From positions 1-64,000 of the forward strand of contig NZ_FQWB01000009.1 of the NCBI RefSeq assembly GCF_900129545.1: a stretch of 64,000 nt of DNA. Reading direction: 5' to 3'. This document shows, piece by piece, positions 34,823 through 44,422 of this stretch. The position numbers and the translations under genes were made by a program. This DNA comes from Flavobacterium fluvii. GTDB taxonomy: Bacteria > Bacteroidota > Bacteroidia > Flavobacteriales > Flavobacteriaceae. The stretch's first letter is position 1. The number at the start of each line of letters is the position of its first letter. The notes beneath the pieces are model-generated. The model ran no database searches. It was given only the letters and a program-made list of their open reading frames with translations, and had not been told where the DNA came from.

Positions 34823-36124
34823 ATGAGAACCAAGTCTTTAAAAAAGAACAAAATAAACGTGATCACTCTTGGGTGTTCAAAAAATGTGTATGACAGTGAA
34901 GTACTGATGGGACAACTTCGTGCCAGCGGAAAAGATGTCGTGCATGAGCAAGAAGGAAACATCGTCGTGATTAATACCTGTGGATTTATTGATAATGCCA
35001 AGGCAGAATCCGTAAACATGATTCTGGAATATGCAGACAAAAAAGAAAAAGGATTAGTTGACAAAGTTTTCGTAACTGGATGTTTATCTGAACGCTACAG
35101 ACCCGATTTAGAAAAAGAAATTCCCAATGTGGACCAGTTTTTTGGAACTACCGAATTACCTTCCTTGTTAAAAGCTTTGGGAGCCGACTATAAACACGAA
35201 TTATTGGGAGAACGTTTGACAACGACTCCAAAAAATTATGCCTACCTAAAAATTGCCGAAGGTTGCGACAGACCTTGTAGTTTTTGTGCTATTCCAATTA
35301 TGCGAGGCAAACACGTTTCGCAAACCATCGAAAAATTGGTTAAAGAAGCGGAAGGTTTGGCAAAAAATGGCGTAAAAGAATTAATCTTGATTGCACAAGA
35401 TCTGACTTATTACGGATTGGACATATACAAAAAACGTAATCTTGGCGAATTGCTGGAAGCTTTGGTAAAAGTGGAAGGAATTGAATGGATTCGTTTGCAT
35501 TATGCTTTCCCTACCGGTTTTCCGATGGATGTTTTGGAAATCATGAAGCGTGAACCAAAAATTTGCAATTATATCGATATTCCGTTGCAACACATTTCAG
35601 ATTCCATTTTGAAATCGATGAAACGTGGTACCACGAAAGCAAAAACAACAAAATTATTGAAAGAATTCCGCGAAGCAGTTCCGGGAATGACCATCAGAAC
35701 CACATTGATCGTGGGTTATCCTGGTGAAACACAGGAAGATTTCGAGATCATGAGGGATTGGGTTCAAGAAATGAAGTTCGAACGTTTGGGTTGTTTTACT
35801 TATTCGCACGAAGAAAACACAAGTGCCTACGATTTGGTTGACGATGTTCCCGATGACGTAAAACAAAGCCGTGCCAATGAGATCATGGAAATTCAATCAC
35901 AAATTTCATGGGATTTGAACCAAGAGAAAGTTGGCAAAACCTTCCGTTGCATCATCGACAGAAAAGAAGGCGAACATTTTGTTGGAAGAACTGAATTTGA
36001 CAGCCCTGACGTGGACAATGAAGTCCTTATTGACGCATCAAAACATTACGTAAAAACAGGGGAATTTGTCATGGTAAAAATTACCGATGCAACAGAGTTT
36101 GATTTATTTGCCGAACCTATCTAA
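34823..36124 (+). CDS. rimO: Ribosomal protein S12 methylthiotransferase
   Basis: 433 aa. N-terminal UPF0004 domain (about 10-125) with cluster cysteines in TLGCSKN, NTCGFI and VTGCLS. Radical-SAM core with CxxxCxxC in EGCDRPCSFCAIP (about residues 148-160) and a C-terminal TRAM domain (about 370-432). It uses two iron-sulfur clusters and SAM to methylthiolate the conserved Asp of ribosomal protein uS12. It begins with MRTKSLKKNKINVITLGCSK, the usual flavobacterial start. It may be co-transcribed with the next gene (26-bp gap). Confidence 0.96.
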   Translation: MRTKSLKKNKINVITLGCSKNVYDSEVLMGQLRASGKDVVHEQEGNIVVINTCGFIDNAKAESVNMILEYADKKEKGLVDKVFVTGCLSERYRPDLEKEIPNVDQFFGTTELPSLLKALGADYKHELLGERLTTTPKNYAYLKIAEGCDRPCSFCAIPIMRGKHVSQTIEKLVKEAEGLAKNGVKELILIAQDLTYYGLDIYKKRNLGELLEALVKVEGIEWIRLHYAFPTGFPMDVLEIMKREPKICNYIDIPLQHISDSILKSMKRGTTKAKTTKLLKEFREAVPGMTIRTTLIVGYPGETQEDFEIMRDWVQEMKFERLGCFTYSHEENTSAYDLVDDVPDDVKQSRANEIMEIQSQISWDLNQEKVGKTFRCIIDRKEGEHFVGRTEFDSPDVDNEVLIDASKHYVKTGEFVMVKITDATEFDLFAEPI

Positions 36125-36150
36125 ATTTATATTTTTTTAAAATACTAACT

Positions 36151-36684
36151 ATGAGAACAAGACAAACATTCCTAGTATTTGCATTTATGCTATTATCCGT
36201 TACAAGTGTTTCTGCCCAATATGGCGGAAACGGATACGGAGGAAATGGTTACGGAGGAAATGGCTATGGGGGAAATGGTTATGGCGGCGGAATGAACCAA
36301 ATGGGCAGCGCAATGAATCAACAAAGTCAACCGGAAAAACCAAAAGAAATCCCGGCTGACGTGACTGCTGCCAAAATAACTGCAGACATGAAACCCGCTT
36401 TAAATCTTGACGAACTCCAAGTAATTGCAATAACCAATGTCCTCATAGAAAGCCTCAATACTCAAGGTAGAATATTAAAACAAGACTCGACTCAAGATGA
36501 ACAAATGAAAGATTTTCAAGCTCTTTCAGAATCTACGGATCGAAAAATAAATCAATTTTTGAACAAGGAACAAAAAGAAAAATATCTTGTTTTTAAAGAA
36601 GACAGAAAAAACCAGAAAAAATCAAAAGACAAATCTAAATCCAAAACAAAGGAGAAACCAAAAGAGAAAGAGAATCAGGAATAA
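36151..36684 (+). CDS. Exported Gly/Tyr-repeat, Lys-rich protein
   Basis: 177 aa. Signal peptide (ends SVSAQ), then four near-perfect GGNGY repeats encoded by imperfect 15-bp DNA repeats (about 36223-36285), a Met/Gln linker, a helical domain (about 70-150) reminiscent of LTXXQ/Spy-type periplasmic proteins (LNLDELQVIAITNVLIESLN, KINQFLNKEQKEKYL), and a highly charged Lys/Glu C-terminus (SKDKSKSKTKEKPKEKENQE). Family assignment is tentative. It sits between rimO and an amidase gene, 33 bp from the latter. Confidence 0.7.
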   Translation: MRTRQTFLVFAFMLLSVTSVSAQYGGNGYGGNGYGGNGYGGNGYGGGMNQMGSAMNQQSQPEKPKEIPADVTAAKITADMKPALNLDELQVIAITNVLIESLNTQGRILKQDSTQDEQMKDFQALSESTDRKINQFLNKEQKEKYLVFKEDRKNQKKSKDKSKSKTKEKPKEKENQE

Positions 36685-36717
36685 TTTCTTTTTTAAAACC
36701 AAATAACCTTATATACC

Positions 36718-37635
36718 GTGAACCATATTACAAAACAAGCTTGTTTTTATCTGATTTCAGCAATTATCATTACTTCTTGCTCTTCGAATCCGTATAAAAA
36801 AAGTGAAAAGTCATACAAAGAGCAGTTGCACAATTACAAGGAAACCATTTCAAAGATGGAGCCAGCAAAATTGGAAACCAGCAGTACTACCGTATTACCC
36901 AACGAATCTGTTCCTGTAGACCCTTTAGTGCTTTACAAGGACACTTTGTCCATAAAGTCGCCCGTTGTTTTGTCAAACGGAATCAGCACCGAATGGATCA
37001 GCACTGTTAATTTTAATCTTAGGAAACCTAATTTTATTATTATCCATCACACTGCCCAAGATTCATTGGCACAAACATTAAAAACCTTTACCAAAACAAC
37101 ATCTCAGGTAAGTGCCCATTACGTAATTGCAGAAGACGGCAGAGTGGTTCAAATGGTAAACGATTACCTTAGAGCTTGGCACGGAGGAAATGCAACTTGG
37201 GGAAAAAACAGCGATATTAATTCGGCATCAATTGGAATTGAATTGGACAATAACGGAATCAAACCTTTCACGGACCAACAAATAATAAGTCTTTTGGCTT
37301 TGTTGACAAAACTAAAAAAAGACTACAATATTCCCGTACAAAACATAATTGGACATTCCGATATTGCACCAACCAGAAAAAAAGACCCTAGCGCATTGTT
37401 TCCTTGGAAACTTTTAGCCATAAATGGTTTTGGAATTTGGCCAGACAACGTTTTAGAACCGGCTCCAACCGATTTCAACGTAGAACAAGGTTTGCGAATT
37501 ATTGGTTACAACACCAAAAATCTTCCTTCGGCTATTATGGCATTTAAACTCCATTATATCCAATCGGAAGTTGATTCGGTATTAGATGAAAAAACGACAA
37601 ACACCATTTACAACATCTACAAGAAGCAACAATAA
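36718..37635 (+). CDS. Lipoprotein N-acetylmuramoyl-L-alanine amidase (AmiD-like)
   Basis: 305 aa with a GTG start. N-terminal lipoprotein signal with lipobox IIITSC, then an Amidase_2 domain (about 95-235): NFIIIHHTAQDS (zinc His), SAHYVIAEDGRVVQMV, RAWHGGNATWG, SIGIELDNNG and IIGHSDIAPTRKKDP (second zinc His plus Asp). It cleaves the amide between muramic acid and L-Ala in peptidoglycan or its turnover fragments at the outer-membrane face of the periplasm. The C-terminal 60 residues are a helical, possibly wall-binding extension. Ends with a strong terminator. Confidence 0.92.
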   Translation: MNHITKQACFYLISAIIITSCSSNPYKKSEKSYKEQLHNYKETISKMEPAKLETSSTTVLPNESVPVDPLVLYKDTLSIKSPVVLSNGISTEWISTVNFNLRKPNFIIIHHTAQDSLAQTLKTFTKTTSQVSAHYVIAEDGRVVQMVNDYLRAWHGGNATWGKNSDINSASIGIELDNNGIKPFTDQQIISLLALLTKLKKDYNIPVQNIIGHSDIAPTRKKDPSALFPWKLLAINGFGIWPDNVLEPAPTDFNVEQGLRIIGYNTKNLPSAIMAFKLHYIQSEVDSVLDEKTTNTIYNIYKKQQ

Positions 37636-37654
37636 TTAGCTTAAAACAGTTTAA

Positions 37655-37695
37655 AAAGCGGTCTTTGAATCATTTCAAAGGCCGCTTTCTTGTTT
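37655..37695 (+). terminator. Intrinsic terminator of the amidase gene
   Basis: AAAGCGG-T-CTTTGAA (37655-37669) pairs with TTCAAAG-G-CCGCTTT (37674-37688); the internal T/G opposition is the only mispair. T-rich tract follows. Confidence 0.85.
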
Positions 37696-37967
37696 TTAAC
37701 ATCTTGTGTTTCCAAAATTGGAATTAACACCAATGCCCAAAAACACTTGAACATTTTGACAATCTTTAGCTATTTTCTATTCCTAATATTTATTGTCGTT
37801 TCAACCAAAGCAAGAATAAAATGAAACGCGAAACATGATTGATTCGTTCCTTGTAATGACTATAAAACCATTTTCAAACCCCATTCAGAGTAAATTACTA
37901 TCCGAATGACATAACTCCATAGTTACGTTCCAAAAAATCAAAACATTCTAAACAAGACGTAAAAAAA

Positions 37968-37999
37968 ACTGCCAAGACACTAAGTTGCATCTTGGCAGT
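37968..37999 (-). terminator. Intrinsic terminator of the porin gene
   Basis: ACTGCCAAGA (37968-37977) pairs with TCTTGGCAGT (37990-37999). On the minus strand the stem is followed by a U-run. Confidence 0.85.
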
Positions 38000-38023
38000 A
38001 AAAAAAAATGTTTTTCTAACTTA

Positions 38024-39067
38024 TTAGAACGAATATGTAGTCGCTAACAAAACATATGTATTCGATTGTGTTCCTGCTCCATCACTATCCAAAAAAGTAT
38101 CTTCCGAAGAATTATCAAATCTAAACTCTGGAATAATGGTTAGATTACCCACTTTGTAGTTTAAAGACAAAGTATTACCCAATACATTCCCTCCTACCGC
38201 ATTTGCAGAAAGACCATCTTTATCGTCAAAATACTCTAATCTGTAAGCCAAGCTAAGGTTGTCTTTTATAGCATATCCAGCGTATCCAACTAAAGAGAAC
38301 CAAGATCCATCTAAACTGCTGTCGAAATCATCATTTACATTAGCAACAGTTGCATTAAATCCTAAAGAGAATTTATCGCTTAATTTTTTAGATGCCACAA
38401 AATCAAATTGAGTCACGTTTTTGTCTGAAGCAGGATTGCTGCTACCTGTAGTTACGTTAAAATAAGCACTTCCAGTTTCTCCAACATAACCTAATTGACC
38501 GATAAAAGTTTTTTGAGTTGATTGTGCATCAATTGCAGATTTAAAATCGGTTGGGTTAGTAACCCCAGCCATGATAGTGAATTTACCTGCAGTATATTGT
38601 GCTTTAACACCTGTATTAAAGAAAGGCCCGTTAGTAAATGCATAAGACATACTGTAGTTTTTGTTGTCTACTGCATCCAATAATTCGTAACCTACATGAG
38701 TTCCGAAACTACCCAACGTAATTTTAAATTTATCAGAAACATCATAAGTAAATGTCAACTGTTTGATCATAAAAGTATTTGCATCATCATTATATGTAAA
38801 TTCCGAAGCTCTACTTCCAAAACCTAAATCAACAAAAACGGATGCTTTACCGAATTTGTGCGAAGCCTCGACAGAAGCCATACCCAATTGAAATGAATCG
38901 CTAGCGTTAGTAAAGCTAGTAGAAACTGGTTGAGTTGTTTGTGTAGAAAAATCATACTTGTAAAATGCGTCTGCAGATCCTGCAAATACTGTTGCCGGTG
39001 CTGCGTCCTGTGCAAATGTCATACTGCTCGTAAGCATTAATGCTAAAATAAGGGCTACTTTTTTCAT
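38024..39067 (-). CDS. Outer-membrane beta-barrel porin-like protein (BBP2-like)
   Basis: 347 aa from the ATG at 39067; a TTG two codons upstream is less likely. Signal peptide MKKVALILALMLTSSMTFAQ. The mature part is a run of alternating amphipathic strands (FAGSADAFYKYDF, GKASVFVDLGFGSRASEF, KFKITLGSFGTHVGYELLDA, YNVT-like strands) ending in a terminal Phe (LLATTYSF), the outer-membrane assembly signal. I place it with the putative beta-barrel porin-2 (OmpL-like) group. Probably a general diffusion or specific porin; substrate unknown. Confidence 0.85.
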   Translation of the reverse strand: MKKVALILALMLTSSMTFAQDAAPATVFAGSADAFYKYDFSTQTTQPVSTSFTNASDSFQLGMASVEASHKFGKASVFVDLGFGSRASEFTYNDDANTFMIKQLTFTYDVSDKFKITLGSFGTHVGYELLDAVDNKNYSMSYAFTNGPFFNTGVKAQYTAGKFTIMAGVTNPTDFKSAIDAQSTQKTFIGQLGYVGETGSAYFNVTTGSSNPASDKNVTQFDFVASKKLSDKFSLGFNATVANVNDDFDSSLDGSWFSLVGYAGYAIKDNLSLAYRLEYFDDKDGLSANAVGGNVLGNTLSLNYKVGNLTIIPEFRFDNSSEDTFLDSDGAGTQSNTYVLLATTYSF

Positions 39068-39757
39068 GTTCAATTTAGTTTAATTATTAATTTAGTTTTG
39101 TTTGTTTTTAAAATTACGACTGTTAAAAAATGCTTTCAAAAATTTCAAAAAAACATCATTTTTCAGTCCTAAATTCATGCAGGAAGATCTTTTTACCTGT
39201 GGCAAATCTATTAACTTATATTTTACTTGAATACAAAAAAATTACTTTTTTAACTCTTTTTCGAAAGAATTATCAATAAACAAGAAATGATTGTTAAATA
39301 ATATATATTCCATATTTTAAACAGTTTTTTTTACAAAATCAATATCTTATTTTTTCATTATACCCCCATTTTTTTAACCAAACTCAATAAAAAAGATAAA
39401 AAATAGCCATAATAGTGATTTTAAATCATTAAAAACCACAAACACCCCTAAAAAAATTAAAAATATCGTTTTTTTATTAAAAATTCAAAAAACACCCCGT
39501 CAACTAGTCATTCATGAATAATACCTAATTTAAAACCCGAAAAGAGTCATTTTTCCAAGCAAAAACACTTTGCTTTATTCAATGACAATTAGAATAATTT
39601 AAAAGATTCCTAATTGTGGTTTATTGAACATTGATAACTCCTTTAAAAAAAAGACTTGTTATATAAATCATAAAAAGAAAGAAACCCAGATGTTAATTTT
39701 ATTTTAAATTTGTCAAAATAACTTTGATTCCATTAGTTAAATTCTATTTTTGCGGTT
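39068..39757. other. Long AT-rich divergent intergenic region
   Basis: About 690 bp between the porin gene (minus) and a small membrane protein gene (plus). It is very A/T-rich with scattered CCCC runs and no open frame or obvious repeat. It contains the well-formed promoter at 39723-39752; the porin promoter is not clear to me (a TAATTTTA near-match lies on the minus strand). Its size suggests room for regulator sites or an untranslated RNA, but I see no structure that supports one. Confidence 0.5.
39723..39752 (+). promoter_or_regulatory. Complete promoter, leaderless start predicted
   Basis: TTTG (39723-39726), 18-bp spacer, TATTTTTG (39745-39752). The ATG at 39758 begins 5 nt after the box, so the mRNA should start at or next to the start codon. 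Confidence 0.65.
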
Positions 39758-40039
39758 ATGAAGATGATGGCACAACTATTATTGTTTGTTTTTATAACTT
39801 TTCTTGCTACACCAACTGTTGTTAGTGTAATAAAGAAAGGTGTCGATACGTCTATATTTTACAGTTTTTCTGAAGAAGAGAAAGCACACAAGGAAATTAA
39901 AGCCATATTTTATTTTGATACTGTAAATGCTCCTGTCCTTTTATCAAATTTAAATTCTGGTTTAATCCACTCCGAGAATTTATCGAAGCACGACAAAATT
40001 GCTTCCAAGATATTCATTCCCCCGCCCGAACAAGCCTAA
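39758..40039 (+). CDS. Small exported or membrane-anchored protein upstream of the bicarbonate genes
   Basis: 93 aa. One N-terminal hydrophobic segment (LLLFVFITFLATPTVVSVI) acts as signal peptide or anchor, followed by a short polar domain with FYSFSEEEKAHKEIKAIFYF and a Pro-rich end (IFIPPPEQA). No family that I can name. Good promoter and start; it precedes the SulP gene by 91 bp on the same strand, so it may belong to the same regulated unit. Function unknown. Confidence 0.65.
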   Translation: MKMMAQLLLFVFITFLATPTVVSVIKKGVDTSIFYSFSEEEKAHKEIKAIFYFDTVNAPVLLSNLNSGLIHSENLSKHDKIASKIFIPPPEQA

Positions 40040-40130
40040 TACATCGTTATGATTTTAATTTTTTAAAATCGAAATGCTCGCATTTTTCAATGTGACAAAA
40101 ATCTTTGTATTAAATTTTTAGTAAGGTATT

Positions 40131-41726
40131 ATGACAAAAAAAATCAATCTTTTTGCCAACCTCAAATCTGATTTTGCTTCAGGTTTAGTGGTTTTTTTGG
40201 TGGCGTTACCGCTATGTTTAGGTATTGCCATGGCTTCTGGTGCACCTTTGTTTTCAGGTATTATTGCCGGTGTTATCGGTGGAATAGTAGTGGGTTATTT
40301 AAGCAAGTCCCACATCAGTGTTTCGGGTCCAGCGGCAGGTTTAACAGCCATTGTGTTAACTGCCATTAGCGATTTAGGAGCTTTTGACATCTTTTTAACA
40401 TCTGTTTTTATCGCAGGCTTAATCCAATTGGCATTAGGATTCCTAAAAGCAGGGAGTATTTCAAATTATTTTCCGACTAATGTGATTGAAGGAATGTTGG
40501 CTGGAATTGGTGTTATAATAATTCTGAAACAGCTACCGCACGCTTTTGGTTACGACAATGATTTTGAAGGCGACCAAGCCTTTATGCAAAGTAATGGAGA
40601 CAATTCTTTTTCTTCCCTATTTGGCATTCTTAATTATATACAACTAGGCTCCATAATCATTACCGCTTTATCCTTGATTATTTTAATTGCTTGGGACAAA
40701 GTTCCCTTTCTTAAAAAATTAAAATTAATTCCGGGCGCACTTATAGCGGTGATACTAGGAGTGGTACTGAATGAAATATTCATCTCCTCTGGCAGTTCAC
40801 TGGCAATAGCAAAAGAGCATTTGGTTTCGTTGCCAATTCCATCCAGCCTGGAAGAATTCAAACAAATCATTGTGACCCCCAACTTTTCAGGCCTTACTAA
40901 TCCAAAAGTTTGGATTGTTGGTTTAACCATTGCCATCGTGGCCTCGATAGAAACTTTATTATGCATTGAAGCTGCCGACAGAATGGATGAACACAAGCGA
41001 TACACAGACACCAATATGGAATTGAAAGCCCAAGGAATTGGGAATTTAATGAGTTCACTTTTGGGTGGTTTGCCCATGACTTCCGTGGTGGTTCGCTCTT
41101 CAGCAAATAATAATGCTGGAGCAAAATCTAAAATGTCGACCATAATACATGGAATATTATTATTGCTGAGTGTCGTGACTATTCCGGTAATTTTGAACAA
41201 AATACCATTGGCAACATTAGCCGCCATTTTGTTAATGGTTGGATACAAATTGGCCAAACCAGCCACGTTTAAACATTTTTGGGACAACGGAAAATATCAG
41301 TTTGTACCTTTCATAGCCACTTTTGCAGCAGTCGTATTTTTAGATTTATTGAAAGGAGTTACTCTAGGAATGGTCATTTGCGTTATAGCCATCTTGAGAG
41401 GAAACATGAAAAGAGCCTACTACTTCCGAAAAGAAGAATATCATGATGGCGACGTCATTCATATAGATTTAGCCCAAGAAGTATCTTTCTTGAACAAAGC
41501 TGCCATTAAATTGACATTAGGTAAAATTCCTGAAAATTCAAAAGTAATCATCAATGCCGAAAATACGGTCTATATTGCTCATGACGTTTTAGATTTAATC
41601 AAAGAATTCAAAAAAATCAGGGCCAAAGAAGAAAATATAAAAGTAAAACTAGTTGGATTCAAAAAAGAATACGAACTTAAAAATACTGGTGAAGAAGAGA
41701 AACATGTATTCATATCCCAAAACTAA
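40131..41726 (+). CDS. SulP family inorganic anion transporter (probable bicarbonate)
   Basis: 531 aa. The membrane domain (about 12-430) has the SulP signature GLVVFLVALPLCLGIAMASG and ISVSGPAAGLTAIVL, plus IVASIETLLCIEAADRMD and the GLPMTSVVVRSSANNNAGAK block. The C-terminal cytosolic segment (about 440-525) is a degenerate STAS domain. SulP proteins carry sulfate, bicarbonate or other anions. The directly following carbonic anhydrase (35-bp gap) makes Na+-linked bicarbonate uptake (BicA-like) the best reading. Transport direction and ion are inference. Confidence 0.9.
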   Translation: MTKKINLFANLKSDFASGLVVFLVALPLCLGIAMASGAPLFSGIIAGVIGGIVVGYLSKSHISVSGPAAGLTAIVLTAISDLGAFDIFLTSVFIAGLIQLALGFLKAGSISNYFPTNVIEGMLAGIGVIIILKQLPHAFGYDNDFEGDQAFMQSNGDNSFSSLFGILNYIQLGSIIITALSLIILIAWDKVPFLKKLKLIPGALIAVILGVVLNEIFISSGSSLAIAKEHLVSLPIPSSLEEFKQIIVTPNFSGLTNPKVWIVGLTIAIVASIETLLCIEAADRMDEHKRYTDTNMELKAQGIGNLMSSLLGGLPMTSVVVRSSANNNAGAKSKMSTIIHGILLLLSVVTIPVILNKIPLATLAAILLMVGYKLAKPATFKHFWDNGKYQFVPFIATFAAVVFLDLLKGVTLGMVICVIAILRGNMKRAYYFRKEEYHDGDVIHIDLAQEVSFLNKAAIKLTLGKIPENSKVIINAENTVYIAHDVLDLIKEFKKIRAKEENIKVKLVGFKKEYELKNTGEEEKHVFISQN

Positions 41727-41761
41727 AAATTGATAAACTATTAATTTAGATACTACACAAA

Positions 41762-42445
41762 ATGAAAACACAGACCAAAGAAACCCAAGCACAAATAACT
41801 CCAAGAAAAGCATTAGAAATATTACAAGACGGAAATGACCGTTTTATTAAAAATTTAAAAGCCAATAGAAATTTATTGCAACAAGCAAATGACACGATAG
41901 AAGGGCAATGGCCATTTGCCACCATACTAAGTTGCATTGACAGCAGAACTTCGGCCGAATTGATTTTTGACCAAGGCCTAGGTGATATTTTTTCAGTAAG
42001 AATTGCAGGAAATGTTGTCAATACCGATATATTGGGAAGTATGGAATTTGCTTGCAAATTAGCAGGCTCCAAACTTATTGTCGTGTTGGGGCACACCAAA
42101 TGTGGCGCCATAAAAGGAGCTTGCGACCATGTGGAAATGGGTAATCTTACCGAATTGCTGTCAAAAATACAGCCGGCCGTTTACCAAGAAAAAACTACCA
42201 AGAGCGACAGAACTTCCAAAAACGCTGGCTTTGTAGAAAATGTATCCACAATAAATGTAAAACGAACCGTAAAAAACATCATCGAGCGCAGTTTTATTCT
42301 GGAGCAAATGGTTGAAAACGGAACAATTGGAGTTGTCGGCGCCATGCACGACATTGAAACGGGCAAAGTAACTTTTTATACTGACGTAATGTATATCAGG
42401 GACGACAAAAACCCTAAATTTTCAGTAGCCGATTTAAGACATTAA
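41762..42445 (+). CDS. Beta-class carbonic anhydrase
   Basis: 227 aa. The zinc ligands are Cys58 (TILSCIDSRTSAE), His111 and Cys114 (VVLGHTKCGAIKGAC), with the Asp60-Arg62 dyad of active beta enzymes. It interconverts CO2 and bicarbonate in the cytoplasm. No signal peptide. Placed right behind the SulP transporter, it probably supplies or consumes the imported bicarbonate for carboxylation reactions. A terminator closes the unit at 42468-42506. Confidence 0.95.
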   Translation: MKTQTKETQAQITPRKALEILQDGNDRFIKNLKANRNLLQQANDTIEGQWPFATILSCIDSRTSAELIFDQGLGDIFSVRIAGNVVNTDILGSMEFACKLAGSKLIVVLGHTKCGAIKGACDHVEMGNLTELLSKIQPAVYQEKTTKSDRTSKNAGFVENVSTINVKRTVKNIIERSFILEQMVENGTIGVVGAMHDIETGKVTFYTDVMYIRDDKNPKFSVADLRH

Positions 42446-42467
42446 TTATAAACAAAATCACAATTCC

Positions 42468-42506
42468 AAAACAGTGGTAAACAGAAGTTTACCACTGTTT
42501 TTTTTA
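42468..42506 (+). terminator. Intrinsic terminator of the SulP/carbonic anhydrase unit
   Basis: AAACAGTGGTAAAC (42468-42481, continuing to 42482) pairs with GTTTACCACTGTTT (42487-42500), with a 4-5 nt loop and a T8 tail. Confidence 0.9.
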
Positions 42507-42673
42507 TCCTTCCACATTACTGAATAAAATATACTTTTCAATCCTGTATTCAGTTTTGGTATTTACAATTTTCTCGTTTCAGGATATAATTTGAGCATTC
42601 CTGTTTCTTTTTGTAAACCATAGGCCAAATGAAATTTTTAAGCAAATTTATCTCTATTTATGATTAATTTCTA

Positions 42674-42681
42674 TAATTTTG
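42674..42681 (+). promoter_or_regulatory. -7 box (TAATTTTG) before the TPR kinase
   Basis: Exact TAnnTTTG ending 4 nt before the ATG at 42686, again predicting a leaderless mRNA. No -33 TTG at the normal distance. Confidence 0.5.
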
Positions 42682-42685
42682 AACT

Positions 42686-44410
42686 ATGATTTTCAAGAAG
42701 TTCCATTTCCCGATTTTTGTTTTATTGGCAGTATTTTTTGCACTACAATCCTGCGAAAAGAAGTCCATAAAGAAGCTCGAAAAAAAGAGCAATCTTACCG
42801 AAATCAATCGTCTTATCGAGTTAGGTGAAAAACACTATAAAATTGCGAAATATGATAGTTCTTATTATTATTTCAGCAAAGCAAAGTCTCTCTGTGACGT
42901 AAAAAAAGACACAGCCAAAATTATTTATTCCATAATAAATCTGGCAACTATTGAACAAAATCAAGGAGATTATTCCAGTAGCGAAACTACGGTTCTTGAA
43001 GCATTTCATTTTTTGAAAAACAATCCAAAACCAAATCACCATTGGGGTGTCTACACAACATTAGGCATTAATTATTTACACACTTTAGATTATAAACGTG
43101 CCCTTCATTATAACAATGTAGCTCTAAATTTAAATACAAATAAATATAGAAAAGCAAGTATTAAAAATAATATTGCTCTAGTTTATATGGAAATGAACAA
43201 TTACAAGAAGGCTATAAAAATATTATTGCCTTTAATTTTAGAAAAAGAAGTTATAAATGATTCCTTAATATTTTCTATAATACTTGACAACTTGGGTTAT
43301 TCGTATTTCAAAACAGGAAATCCAAAAGCAATCGACTATATAAATCAAGCTACAAAAATAAGGGAAACTAAAAAAAATGATTGGGGATTGATTGCAAGCT
43401 ATATCCATCTTTCTGAATATTATCAAAAAGGCAATGCAAAACTAGCAAATCAATATGCAAAACTAGCTTATGAAAAGGCTACAAAAGTAAACAATACAGA
43501 TGATCGACTCCAATCCTTGAAGCTCATAATAGAGAACAGTTCTGGAAACCAATTGAAAAAATATTCATTAGATTATATCCGAATTAATGATAGCCTCGTA
43601 AAATCAAGACAAACAAACAAAAATCAATTTGCCAAAATAAAATACGATTCCAAAGAGGACAAGGAAGAAAATCTAAGATTAAAAACTCAGAAAGCCGAAA
43701 CTGCCCTTGAATTGGAAAAACAAAAAAACCAAAACCTGATCTTGAATTTTCTGGTTATATCGGGAATTCTCTCCATTATTTTTATTTACTATTTTTTAAA
43801 AGCAATAAACAAAAAAGAAAAAATACAGACTTCCTACGACACCGAAACCCGGATTGCCAAAAAATTGCACGACGAATTGGCAAACGATGTTTATCACACG
43901 ATGGCTTTTGCCGAAACACAGGATTTGTCCACCAGTCAAAACAAGGAATCTTTACTCAATAATTTAGACGCCATCTATTCCAGAACCCGCAATATTTCCA
44001 AGGAAAACAGCATTGTCGATACTGGTACAAAATTCGTTGAAGGATTGAAAGAAATGATGTCCGGATTCAATACATCTGCTATTACCATATTGACCAATGG
44101 AATAGATTCCGTCAATTGGCACGCATTAGAACGTGACAAAAAAATAATTATTTATCGGGTTATCCAGGAATTATTGGTCAACATGAAAAAGCACAGTCAA
44201 TGCAGTTTAGCCGTAATCACTTTCAAAAAAAGTGACAATAAATTACAAATAGATTACAGTGACAACGGGATTGGAGTGGTACTCGACAATATAAATTCAA
44301 AAAATGGACTGCAAAATGTGGAAAACCGTATTCTGTCCATAAACGGAACTATTACATTTGACACTAAATCAAACAAGGGATTCAAAACTAGTTTTACAAT
44401 TCCTGCGTAA
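42686..44410 (+). CDS. TPR-containing sensor histidine kinase (lipobox N-terminus)
   Basis: 574 aa. The N-terminal hydrophobic stretch ends in FALQSC (Cys23, lipobox-like). An extracytoplasmic TPR-like region (about 40-300: ALHYNNVALNLN, AKYDSSYYYFSKAKSL) is followed by a coiled-coil segment (about 320-350), one membrane helix (352-371), a NarX-type DHp helix with His395 in RIAKKLHDELANDVYH, and an ATPase domain (ELLVNMKKHSQC, YSDNGIGVVLD, NGLQNVENRI). The HDELAN motif is typical of HisKA_3/NarX-LiaS kinases. The regulator gene follows after 12 bp and is its cognate partner. Confidence 0.92.
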   Translation: MIFKKFHFPIFVLLAVFFALQSCEKKSIKKLEKKSNLTEINRLIELGEKHYKIAKYDSSYYYFSKAKSLCDVKKDTAKIIYSIINLATIEQNQGDYSSSETTVLEAFHFLKNNPKPNHHWGVYTTLGINYLHTLDYKRALHYNNVALNLNTNKYRKASIKNNIALVYMEMNNYKKAIKILLPLILEKEVINDSLIFSIILDNLGYSYFKTGNPKAIDYINQATKIRETKKNDWGLIASYIHLSEYYQKGNAKLANQYAKLAYEKATKVNNTDDRLQSLKLIIENSSGNQLKKYSLDYIRINDSLVKSRQTNKNQFAKIKYDSKEDKEENLRLKTQKAETALELEKQKNQNLILNFLVISGILSIIFIYYFLKAINKKEKIQTSYDTETRIAKKLHDELANDVYHTMAFAETQDLSTSQNKESLLNNLDAIYSRTRNISKENSIVDTGTKFVEGLKEMMSGFNTSAITILTNGIDSVNWHALERDKKIIIYRVIQELLVNMKKHSQCSLAVITFKKSDNKLQIDYSDNGIGVVLDNINSKNGLQNVENRILSINGTITFDTKSNKGFKTSFTIPA

Positions 44411-44422
44411 TCAACTCTTTAT

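Larger units (their letters stand above)
37636..38023. other. Intergenic stretch between convergent amidase and porin genes
   Basis: Holds the amidase terminator (37655-37695) and the porin terminator (37968-37999). The 270 bp between them show no open frame or repeat that I can support. Confidence 0.6.

Noticed and set aside
36718..36720. Later ATG as start of the amidase
   Set aside because: Only the GTG start gives a complete lipoprotein signal with lipobox; later Met codons would lose it.
40634..41287. 217-codon open frame on the minus strand
   Set aside because: Antisense shadow of the SulP transporter; no motif, no promoter or start context.
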